64,000 bases of DNA from Actinomadura sp. NAK00032 (lineage in GTDB: Bacteria > Actinomycetota > Actinomycetes > Streptosporangiales > Streptosporangiaceae), in assembly GCF_013364275.1 (NCBI RefSeq), contig NZ_CP054932.1, positions 2,790,001 to 2,854,000 on the forward strand, read 5' to 3'. Under the pieces are notes generated by a model. That model ran no database searches, had not been told where the DNA came from, and saw nothing but the letters and a program-made list of their open reading frames with translations. Each line of letters opens with the position of its first letter. Position 1 is the first letter of the stretch. A program made the position numbers and the translations under genes. Positions 57,055-64,000 of this stretch are shown here, one piece after another.

Positions 57055-58022
57055 CGCGTCTCCCCCTGTCGGACCATGACCCGCACGTACAGGGCGGTGA
57101 CGATGAGCAGGATGAACGTGAGCACGAGCGCGATCGCCGAGCCCATCCCGAGCTTCGGATTCAGCGACCCGAACGCCTCGGAGTAGGCGTAGAGCGACAG
57201 GTTGAACGCGTCGCGGTTGGCCAGCCCGGACATGATGAACAGCTGGGTGAAGACCTTGAAGTCCCAGATGATCGACATGACGAGCAGCACCATGAAGATG
57301 GGCTTGAGCATCGGGTAGGTGATGCTCCAGAACGTCCGCCACGGGCCGGAGCCGTCCACCCGCGCCGCCTCGTACAGCTCGCCGGGCACGCTCTTCAGCC
57401 CGGCCAGGACGGACACGGCGACGAACGGGCACGCCTGCCACACGACGCAGACGGTCAGCACGGTGTAGGTGGACAGCGGGGTGGCGAACCAGTTGTGGTC
57501 GGCCCAGCCGCCGCCGATGAGGAAGTCCGGCAGCAGGTCCAGGCACCAGTTGACCAGGCCGCCGGTGGTGCCGAACAGCCAGCTGAAGATGATCGCCGCG
57601 GTGACCGGAGGGGTCGCCCAGGCGACCATGACGCCGCCGGCGACGAAGCCCGACATCTTCTTGCCGAGCTTGTTGAGCAGCAGGCCCACGAGCGTCCCGA
57701 CGAGGAGCGTCAGGCTCACCGCCACGACGGCGAACAGGACCGTGTGCCGGAGGGTCTGCCAGAAGAACGGGTCATTGAGGATCTTGTCGAAGTTCTCGGT
57801 CCCCACCTGCTCGGCCGGTTCGCCGCGCAGCTGGCGGTTGCCGACCTTCTGGAACGACATGACCCCGATCTGGATCATCGGCCAGAACATCAGGACGGCG
57901 ATCACGAGCACGGTCGGCGCGATCAGCAGGTAGGGCCCGAGGCGGGGCCGGCGGCGGGGCCGCGCCCGGCCGGAGGACTTCCGGCCGGGCGCTCTGCCCA
58001 CCGCGGGGGCGGTGTCGAGCAT
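57051..58022 (-). CDS. Carbohydrate ABC transporter permease (MalF type)
   Basis: 323-aa CUT1 permease with an Arg-rich N-terminus and six helices. The EAA loop is YEAARVDGSGPWRTFWSIT. It starts 21 bp after the binding-protein gene and overlaps the MalG gene (ATGA). No dedicated ATPase gene is in the operon, so it likely uses a shared MsiK-type ATPase. Confidence 0.9.
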   Translation of the reverse strand: MLDTAPAVGRAPGRKSSGRARPRRRPRLGPYLLIAPTVLVIAVLMFWPMIQIGVMSFQKVGNRQLRGEPAEQVGTENFDKILNDPFFWQTLRHTVLFAVVAVSLTLLVGTLVGLLLNKLGKKMSGFVAGGVMVAWATPPVTAAIIFSWLFGTTGGLVNWCLDLLPDFLIGGGWADHNWFATPLSTYTVLTVCVVWQACPFVAVSVLAGLKSVPGELYEAARVDGSGPWRTFWSITYPMLKPIFMVLLVMSIIWDFKVFTQLFIMSGLANRDAFNLSLYAYSEAFGSLNPKLGMGSAIALVLTFILLIVTALYVRVMVRQGETR

Positions 58023-58043
58023 GGACGTTCCGATCAGCCTGGA

Positions 58044-59315
58044 CTACGGGTTCAGCAGCGTGTTGGCCTGCTCGTTCGCCTTCTTCATCTCCTCGTCGGC
58101 GCTCTTGCCCTGCATGATCGCCTTGATCGTGTTCGGCAGCACCTTCTTGGCCTGCTCGAACTCGGCCCAGCCGGCGCCGATCGGCGGGAACTTGGTGTTG
58201 GTGGCGATCTCGGTGAAGATCTCCAGCTTGGGGTCGGAGAACTTGACGTCGGACCGCATGGACGAGAAGCCGCTGTAGTCGGCCCACGCCTTGGCGTTCT
58301 TGGCGTTGTTCAGGACGGTGATGTAGTCGAACGCCGCCTTCTTGGCCTTGCTGTCCTTCCAGACCGCGACGTCGGAGCCGCCCGCCATGACCGGCGCGTT
58401 GCCGCCGGCCTTGCTCGGGATGGGGAACACGGCCCACTTGTCGGCGTCCTTCTCGGAGATCTTCTTCATCTCCTTGAGCGCCCAGCTGCCGTCGATGTAC
58501 ATGCCGAGCTTGCCGAGCGCGAAGTCGCGCTGCGGGCCCTCCAGTTCGTTCTTGCCGATGTACTTCTCGGGCGCGACCTTCTCGGTGGCGACGAGCCCGG
58601 CGTAGAACTTGGCCGCCTCGACCGCCGCGGGCTGGTCGAGCTGGCCCTTCCAGGAGCTGCCCTCCTTGACGGCGACCTGGCCGTTGTTGCCCCAGATGAA
58701 GCTGAGCAGCGCGTTGGTCTGGTCGCTCGGGATGCCGATGCCCGGCACCTTCTTGGAGTCCTGCACCTTCTTGGCCGCCGCGGTCAGGTCGGCCCAGCTC
58801 TTCGGCGGCTGGATGCCGAGCTCCTGGAACCAGTCGGTGCGGTACCAGACGCCGCGGACGCCGCCGTACCACGGCACCGCGTAGATCTTGCCGTTCGAGG
58901 TGTCGTTCTCCAGGGCCGTCTTGTTCAGGGTCTTGCCGTCGGCCCAGCCCTTGAACTCGTCGGTGACCTCGGCCAGGCTGCCCTGCTCGATGTGGGACTG
59001 GACGTCGGTGTTGCCGATCTCGGTGACGTCCGGGCCCTCGCCGCCCGCCGCCGCCTTCTGGAAGGTGGTGGCGACCTGCGGCCAGGGGACGTACTTGATC
59101 TGCACGTCGGTGCCCGGGTGCTTCTGCTTGAACTCGGTCTCGACCGTGTCGAGGAACTTGGTCTGCTCGGGCGTGCCCTCGCCCATCATCCAGACCTTGA
59201 GCTGCGCCGGGTCCTTGCCCGCGCCGGCCTCGTCCTTGTCGTCGCCGTCGCCGCCGCAGGCCGTGGCGGCCAGGGCGATCGCGGCCGCCGCGGCCGCAAT
59301 CTTGATGTACTTCAC
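58044..59315 (-). CDS. Sugar ABC transporter substrate-binding lipoprotein
   Basis: 423-aa extracellular solute-binding protein, family 1. The signal is KYIKIAAAAAAIALAATAC with lipobox ATAC; the mature part starts GGDGDDKDEAG. The core LKVWMMGEGTPEQ and VPWYGGVRGVWYRTDWF match CUT1 binding proteins. GTG 59315 has GGAAAGGA 6-8 nt upstream. First gene of the ABC operon with the GH3 enzyme; divergent from the ROK regulator. An N-acetylglucosamine-type oligosaccharide is a likely ligand. Confidence 0.9.
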   Translation of the reverse strand: MKYIKIAAAAAAIALAATACGGDGDDKDEAGAGKDPAQLKVWMMGEGTPEQTKFLDTVETEFKQKHPGTDVQIKYVPWPQVATTFQKAAAGGEGPDVTEIGNTDVQSHIEQGSLAEVTDEFKGWADGKTLNKTALENDTSNGKIYAVPWYGGVRGVWYRTDWFQELGIQPPKSWADLTAAAKKVQDSKKVPGIGIPSDQTNALLSFIWGNNGQVAVKEGSSWKGQLDQPAAVEAAKFYAGLVATEKVAPEKYIGKNELEGPQRDFALGKLGMYIDGSWALKEMKKISEKDADKWAVFPIPSKAGGNAPVMAGGSDVAVWKDSKAKKAAFDYITVLNNAKNAKAWADYSGFSSMRSDVKFSDPKLEIFTEIATNTKFPPIGAGWAEFEQAKKVLPNTIKAIMQGKSADEEMKKANEQANTLLNP

Positions 59316-59467
59316 TGGGGGTTCCTTTCCGGCGTCGCCTCGCGCGGCCTTGTGGCCTGCGTGCGAGGGAGACGGCCCGGACCCTTTAGGGTCCTGGCCA
59401 TGCCCACCTCGCGTTCGCATCGCTCGCGGGCGCCCTGCTCGCCAGTCCGCGCACTGCGCGCGCCCCC

Positions 59468-59521
59468 GGTCCGGGGTACCGGACCGGTCAGCGCTTGGGC
59501 GTAAACTAACAAGAAACTTTC
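59468..59521. promoter_or_regulatory. Divergent control region between ROK regulator and ABC operon
   Basis: Dyad GGTCCGG-GGTA-CCGGACC at 59468-59485 and the AT-rich GAAAC-TTTC core at 59513-59521. On the minus strand a TAGTTT -10-like box with a TTTTGT -35-like box 17 bp upstream could serve the binding-protein gene. Confidence 0.4.
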
Positions 59522-59568
59522 CTAAACAAAACTGCTCGTTAGCGGATTGAGACATCGAGGGGGCCGGC

Positions 59569-60795
59569 ATGGCCAGACGCCCGGGAACGCCGAGGCTGCT
59601 GCGTGAGCTCAACGACCGCGCGGCGCTGGACCTGCTCGTCGAGCAGGGCCCGCTGACCCGTGCGCAGATCGGCGAACACACCGGGCTATCGAAGGTAACC
59701 GCATCCCAGCTGTTGTCGAGACTGGAGGACCGCGGGCTGGTCTCGGTCGTCGGCGAGCAGGCCGGGGGGCGGGGCCCCAACGCCGCCCTGTACGCCGTCG
59801 TCCCGTCCAGCGCCTATGTCGCCGGGCTGGAGGTCGGGCCGGACGGCGTCACCGCCGGCGTCGCCGACATCACCGGGCACATCACCGCCCAGGTGACCGT
59901 CGACCCCAACGGCGCCGACGAGCCGGTGAAGGTGGTGCACAACGCGGTCGTCAAGGCGTGCCGCTCCGCCAAGGTCGCGGTGTCGAAGCTGAGCGCCTTC
60001 GTCATCGGGACGCCCGGCGTCGTCGACCCGCGCTCCGGCGACGTCCAGTTCTCCTTCGACCTGCCGTCCTGGCACGAGGGCGTCCTCGCCGCGCTGAAGA
60101 CCGACCTGCGCCGGCCCGTGACCATAGAGAACGACGTCAACCTCGCCGCCATCGCCGAGCGGGCCTACGGCTCGGCGCGGGACGCCGACGACTTCGCGCT
60201 GATGTGGTTCGACCGCGGCATGGGCCTGTCGGTCATGCTCGGCGGCCGGCTGCACCGCGGCCGGTGGGGCGGCGCCGGGGAGATCGGCTACCTGCCGGTG
60301 CCCGGCGCGCCGCTGCCGCTCGGCGCCGCCCGCCGCGGCCCGCGCGACGAGCAGGGCGTCACCGAGTCGACGACCTGGGGCATCCCCACGCTCGCCGGCG
60401 GCTACGGCGCGCTGGTCGGCGCGGACGCGGTCCGCGCCCTCGCCCACGAGCACGGGATCACCGAGGACACCGCGTTCGACTGCGTCAGCGCGGCCGCCGC
60501 CGACGAGGCGCTCGGCGGCGCGTTCCTGGACGCGCTCGCCAACCGCATCTCCTACGGCGTCACCTCGGTCAACATCGTCCTGGACCCGGGGCTCGTCGTG
60601 CTGTCGGGCAGCCTCGGCCGGGCCGGCGGACGGCCGCTGGCCACCCGCATCGAGCGGATCGTCGGCCGGATCAGCCCGACCCGCCCCGAGGTCGCCGTCA
60701 CCGAGGTCGAGGGCAACCCGGTGCTGCGCGGCGCGCTGCACGCGGCGCTGCAGCAGGCCCGCGACGACGTGTTCTCCGCGGACGGGGCGGCCTAG
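59569..60795 (+). CDS. ROK-family transcriptional regulator
   Basis: 408-aa regulator. An N-terminal helix-turn-helix (residues about 20-60, LTRAQIGEHTGLSKVTASQLLSRL) and a ROK domain follow. The zinc motif CxCGxxGC is absent, since no Cys lies in the region after GEIGYLPV. AGGGGG lies before the ATG. Divergent from the ABC/GH3 operon, so it most likely represses that operon until the sugar arrives. Confidence 0.88.
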   Translation: MARRPGTPRLLRELNDRAALDLLVEQGPLTRAQIGEHTGLSKVTASQLLSRLEDRGLVSVVGEQAGGRGPNAALYAVVPSSAYVAGLEVGPDGVTAGVADITGHITAQVTVDPNGADEPVKVVHNAVVKACRSAKVAVSKLSAFVIGTPGVVDPRSGDVQFSFDLPSWHEGVLAALKTDLRRPVTIENDVNLAAIAERAYGSARDADDFALMWFDRGMGLSVMLGGRLHRGRWGGAGEIGYLPVPGAPLPLGAARRGPRDEQGVTESTTWGIPTLAGGYGALVGADAVRALAHEHGITEDTAFDCVSAAAADEALGGAFLDALANRISYGVTSVNIVLDPGLVVLSGSLGRAGGRPLATRIERIVGRISPTRPEVAVTEVEGNPVLRGALHAALQQARDDVFSADGAA

Positions 60796-60803
60796 CGAAG
60801 CGC

Positions 60804-60839
60804 AGTGCCCCCGCCGTCCGGCCGGACGGCGGGGGCACT
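60804..60839. terminator. Bidirectional terminator after the ROK gene
   Basis: Perfect 16-bp arms AGTGCCCCCGCCGTCC (60804-60819) and GGACGGCGGGGGCACT (60824-60839), 4-nt loop. It lies between the ROK stop and the stop of the small ORF on the minus strand. Confidence 0.65.
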
Positions 60840-60852
60840 CTGCGTTGCCGGC

Positions 60853-60987
60853 CTACTTGGCGGCCGCCGCCGCGACGGCGGCCTCCTTGTGGCGCCGCGG
60901 GTCGTTCAGCGCGCGGTCGATGACGGTCTGGCTGATGATCTGTCTCTTGCGCCGGAGCGCGGCGGCCTTCCGAGCCGTAGGTGTCAT
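60853..60987 (-). CDS. Small conserved-looking ORF, 44 aa
   Basis: 44-residue basic protein beginning MTPTARKAAALRRKR, with the helical core IISQTVIDRALNDPRRH and an Ala-rich tail ending AAAAK. Third codon positions are almost all G or C from codon 7 on, as in real genes of this genome. A weak GGGG site precedes the ATG. It is convergent with the ROK gene and shares the hairpin at 60804-60839. Too short for standard gene calls; function unknown. Confidence 0.5.
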   Translation of the reverse strand: MTPTARKAAALRRKRQIISQTVIDRALNDPRRHKEAAVAAAAAK

Positions 60988-61220
60988 GGCGAACCCCGTT
61001 CCGCGGTGGCGCTTCCCCTCGGCCACCGCAAACCCCGTGATGCCCTCATGCTCTCAAAGGAGAGGGGTCCGCGGGATCCGTCCGAGGAATGAAATCGAGG
61101 TCAGACCAACAGTGGAGATCACCCTGGTCCAGGGGCGGGTGCACCCTGGGATCATGGAGGGGAACGACCGTCCCGTATCCGCCGTTGGGGGAACCGTGAG
61201 CGAAGAACCGGGGGCCCGCC

Positions 61221-63548
61221 GTGGCGCTGCGTGACCGGCTGCGGCGGCTCGTCCAGAAGCCGGGCAGCGTCGACCTGGCGCCCTTCCGCGCCCTGGTGGA
61301 CGAGGCGGGCGCCCGCGAGGCGCGGGTCCGGGAGCTGTCCGACGCGGAACTGACCGCCGTCGCGGCCGCCCTCCGCCAGGAGGAGGACCTCGCGGAGCTG
61401 TGCGCCCTCGGCCGGGAGGCCGCCCGCCGGACCCTCGGCGAGCGGCCGTACGACGTCCAGCTGGTCGGGACGCTCGCGCTGCTGTCCGGGCACGTCGCCG
61501 AGATGGCCACCGGCGAGGGCAAGACCCTGTCCGGGGCCCTCGCCGCCGCCGGGTACGCGCTGCGCGGCCGCCGGGTCCACGCGATGTCGGTCAACGACTA
61601 CCTGGCCCGCCGCGACGCCGAATGGATGGGCCCGCTCTACGCGATGCTGGGCGTGACGGTCGCCTGGGTCGGCCAGTCGTCCACGCCGGACGAGCGCCGG
61701 GCCGCCTACCGGGCCGACGTCACCTACGCGCCGGTCAGCGAGGTCGGGTTCGACCTGCTGCGGGACCGGCTCGTCACCGCCGCCGGCGACGCCGTGCTGC
61801 CCGAGCCGTCCGTCGCGCTGATCGACGAGGCCGACTCGGTGCTCGTGGACGAGGCCATGGTGCCGCTCGTCCTCGCCGGGGCCGCCGACCTCGACGCCGC
61901 CGACCCCCGGTACGCCGACCTCGCCCGGCGGCTGCGCCCCGGCCTGCACTACGCCACCGACGCCGAGGCCCGCAACGTCCAGCTCACCGCCGCGGGGACG
62001 CGCGAGGTGGAACGCGTCCTCGGCCTCGACCTGTACGCCCCCGAGAACCTGCGCACCCTCACCGCAGTCAACGTCGCCCTGCACGCCGAGGTCCTGCTGC
62101 ACCGCGACGTGGACTACATCGTCCGGGACGGCGCCGTGAAGCTGATCAGCGAGTCGCGCGGCCGGGTCGCGCTCCTGCAGCGCTGGCCGGACGGCCTGCA
62201 GGCCGCCGTCGAGGCGAAGGAGGCCCTCGAAGCCTCCCCGAGCGGCGAGATCCTCGACTCGATCACCGTGCAGGAGCTGGTCGGGCGCTACCCCGTCCGG
62301 TGCGGCATGACCGGTACCGCGATGGCCGTGTCCGGCCAGCTCACCGAGTTCTACGGGCTGCAGATCGCGGTCGTCCCGCCGAACCGGCCCCGCGTCCGCG
62401 ACGACCGGCCCGACCGCCTCTACGCGACCACCGCCGACAAGGAGGTCGCGATCGTCGAGGAGATCGCCGCCGCGCACGCCGCCGGGCGCCCGGTGCTGGT
62501 CGGCACCGGCGACGTCGCCGAGTCCGAGCGGCTCGCCCGCAGCCTCGCCCGCGCGGGGCTCGACCGGGTCGTGCTCAACGCCAAGAACGACGCCGAGGAG
62601 GCCGCGATCATCGCCGAGGCGGGCGCGTACGGCGCGATCACCGTCTCCACCCAGATGGCCGGCCGCGGCACCGACATCCGCCTCGGCGGCAGCCCGTCCG
62701 CCGCCCCCGGCACCGCGCCCGCCGACGCGGCCGGCACCGACCACGACCGGGTCGCCGAAGCGGGCGGCCTGCTCGTCATCGGCACCGGCCGCTACCACAG
62801 CAGCCGGCTGGACGGCCAGCTCCGCGGCCGCGCCGGCCGGCAGGGCGATCCCGGCGCGTCGGTCTTCTTCACCAGCCTCCAGGACGACCTGGTCACCCGC
62901 TACGCCCCCGACGAGACGACGAAGGCCCCGACCGGCGACGACGGGCTGATCGGCGACAAGGGCGCCCACTGGATCGTCGGCCACGCCCAGCGCGTCGCCG
63001 AGGGCGTCGACCTCGAACTGCACCGCAACACCTGGCGCTACAACCAGCTCATCGGGCTGCAGCGCCGCGAGCTGCTCACCGAGCGCGACGCCGTCCTGAC
63101 CGGCGACGCCGCCGACCGGGCGATGGCCGAGGCCGCCTCCGCCAAGCACGCCGAGCTGACCAAGACCGCCGGCGCGGACGCGGTGGCCGCCGCCGCCCGC
63201 CAGATCGTCCTCTACCAGCTGGACCGCTGCTGGGCCGAGCACCTGGCCTTCCTCGCCGACCTGCGCGAGGGCATCCACCTGCGCTCCCTTGGCCGCGGCC
63301 TCGACCCGCTGGTGGAGTTCAACCGGGAGGCCGTCCCGGCGGGCAAGCGCCTCCTCGGCGAGGCCCGCACCCGCGCCGTCGCCGCCTTCGAGGGCCTCAC
63401 CGCCACCGAGGACGGCATCGACCTCGACTCCGCCGGCCTGAAACGCCCCTCCGCGACCTGGACCTACCTCGTCCACGACAACCCGTTCGGCTCCATGGAC
63501 GAGCGCGCCCTCCGCGGCCTGATCGCGATGTTCAAGCGCCGCCGCTGA
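61221..63548 (+). CDS. secA2: Accessory Sec ATPase, SecA2 type
   Basis: 775-aa preprotein translocase ATPase. Walker A is ATGEGKT (G98-T102), the DEAD box is LIDEADSVLVDEA, and motif VI is QLRGRAGRQGDPG. It lacks the C-terminal zinc-binding tail of SecA1, and the product is about 150 aa shorter than a typical SecA1. The GTG start follows GGGGGCCC. No SecY2 or accessory gene lies nearby. In mycobacteria SecA2 exports a small set of proteins. Confidence 0.88.
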   Translation: MALRDRLRRLVQKPGSVDLAPFRALVDEAGAREARVRELSDAELTAVAAALRQEEDLAELCALGREAARRTLGERPYDVQLVGTLALLSGHVAEMATGEGKTLSGALAAAGYALRGRRVHAMSVNDYLARRDAEWMGPLYAMLGVTVAWVGQSSTPDERRAAYRADVTYAPVSEVGFDLLRDRLVTAAGDAVLPEPSVALIDEADSVLVDEAMVPLVLAGAADLDAADPRYADLARRLRPGLHYATDAEARNVQLTAAGTREVERVLGLDLYAPENLRTLTAVNVALHAEVLLHRDVDYIVRDGAVKLISESRGRVALLQRWPDGLQAAVEAKEALEASPSGEILDSITVQELVGRYPVRCGMTGTAMAVSGQLTEFYGLQIAVVPPNRPRVRDDRPDRLYATTADKEVAIVEEIAAAHAAGRPVLVGTGDVAESERLARSLARAGLDRVVLNAKNDAEEAAIIAEAGAYGAITVSTQMAGRGTDIRLGGSPSAAPGTAPADAAGTDHDRVAEAGGLLVIGTGRYHSSRLDGQLRGRAGRQGDPGASVFFTSLQDDLVTRYAPDETTKAPTGDDGLIGDKGAHWIVGHAQRVAEGVDLELHRNTWRYNQLIGLQRRELLTERDAVLTGDAADRAMAEAASAKHAELTKTAGADAVAAAARQIVLYQLDRCWAEHLAFLADLREGIHLRSLGRGLDPLVEFNREAVPAGKRLLGEARTRAVAAFEGLTATEDGIDLDSAGLKRPSATWTYLVHDNPFGSMDERALRGLIAMFKRRR

Positions 63549-63597
63549 CCGCGGCGGCGACCTGGGCCGCCTGGACGGGCGCCAGGCCGGCTCGGGG

Positions 63598-64000
63598 TCA
63601 GGTGCGCAGGCGCAGCCCCCGCGGGGTCGGGTGGAAGCCCGCCGACTCCAGGGCGGCGGCCAGCGGGGAGTCGTTGATCGACTCGCCGTCGGCGCGCTCG
63701 ACGGTCAGCTTGCCGAGGGCGCCCTCGCGGACGGCCAGCGCCAGGGCGTCCACCGCGGGCTGCAGGACGTCCGGGTCGTCGTCCCAGGTGAGCAGGGTGC
63801 GGCCGCCGCGCTCGACGTAGAGGACGAGGCGGCCCTCGACGAGCACCACCAGTGCGCCCGCCTTGCGGCCCGGCTTGTGCCCGCTCGCGACCTCGTCGTC
63901 GCGCCCCGGCCACGGCAGCGCCGCCCCGTACGGGCTGGCGGGGTCGGCGGCGGCCAGCACGAGGGCGCGGACGTCGGGCTTGCGGGGCGTCTCCCAGAGC
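63598..64000 (-). CDS. Lhr-type ATP-dependent helicase, C-terminal part (truncated by window)
   Basis: C-terminus of a large DEAD/DEAH helicase of the Lhr family. The frame is open to base 64000, reading LWETPRKPDVRAL before VLAAADPASPYGAALPWP. The pattern GHKPGRKAGALVVLVEGRLVLYVERGGRTLL matches the Lhr C-terminal domain. The helicase motifs lie outside the window. Convergent with secA2. Confidence 0.75.
   Translation of the reverse strand, partial: LWETPRKPDVRALVLAAADPASPYGAALPWPGRDDEVASGHKPGRKAGALVVLVEGRLVLYVERGGRTLLTWDDDPDVLQPAVDALALAVREGALGKLTVERADGESINDSPLAAALESAGFHPTPRGLRLRT

Overview
The window is one strand-continuous piece of a very GC-rich actinomycete chromosome. High GC at third codon positions, frequent GTG and TTG starts, and ATGA/GTGA start-stop overlaps all point that way. 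The core gene order (rimP-nusA-ylxR-infB-ylxP-rbfA-nrnA-truB, ribF, rpsO, pnp, M16 protease, dapB; then dapA-rnj-ftsK, rimO-pgsA, cinA-clgR) is the arrangement known from Streptomyces and relatives. Together with an SCO6745-family protein, MenA and a SecA2-type ATPase it suggests a Streptosporangiales/Thermomonosporaceae-type organism such as Actinomadura. That genus-level guess is inference.

Layout. 1-3286: end of a pentose/ribose-type (CUT2) ABC importer (permease cut by the window edge, half-size ATPase) and its ROK repressor. 3314-10075: accessory genes (UPF0104-like membrane protein, acidic protein, secreted beta-propeller protein, HAD-like protein, TRM11-like methyltransferase, coiled-coil protein, DUF4439 lipoprotein). 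10297-18647: translation and ribosome-biogenesis cluster. 18809-25468: TrhA/hemolysin III, RibF, S15, PNPase, M16 peptidase and a holin-like membrane protein. 25557-27928: azoreductase behind a two-operator promoter, then an overlapping dapB-transglutaminase-acetyltransferase operon. 27977-40201: a block of about 12 kb of unrelated accessory genes (SCO6745 family, ModA, Ung, MenA, an MFS exporter, a CGNR regulator, a MocR/EamA divergon, a GH18-like protein). 40357-52176: lysine synthesis, RNase J, FtsK, RodZ-like, RimO, PgsA, CinA, ClgR and Dps. 52319-54630: LysR, Nei glycosylase, Rrf2. 54749-60795: a CUT1 sugar ABC operon ending in a NagZ-like GH3 enzyme, with a divergent ROK regulator. 60853-64000: a 44-residue ORF, SecA2 and the C-terminus of an Lhr-type helicase.

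How genes work together. The nusA-infB cluster, rpsO-pnp and rnj form the transcription, translation initiation and RNA decay core. dapB and dapA are two consecutive lysine/peptidoglycan steps, separated here by about 13 kb. The two sugar loci each pair an ABC importer with a ROK regulator; the second also supplies an intracellular glycosidase for the imported or recycled sugar. Nei with Rrf2, and Ung, are DNA-repair functions; Dps and ClgR are stress functions.

I found no rRNA, tRNA, CRISPR array, insertion sequence or prophage. The most interesting signals are regulatory: a MocR/EamA gene pair whose start codons overlap on opposite strands, an azoreductase promoter whose spacer is exactly filled by a palindrome, tandem palindromes before trhA, a perfect decamer array after the RodZ-like gene, and a set of genes with a TANNNT box 5-8 nt before the start codon, as expected for leaderless mRNAs. 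No clearly novel multi-gene system was identified.
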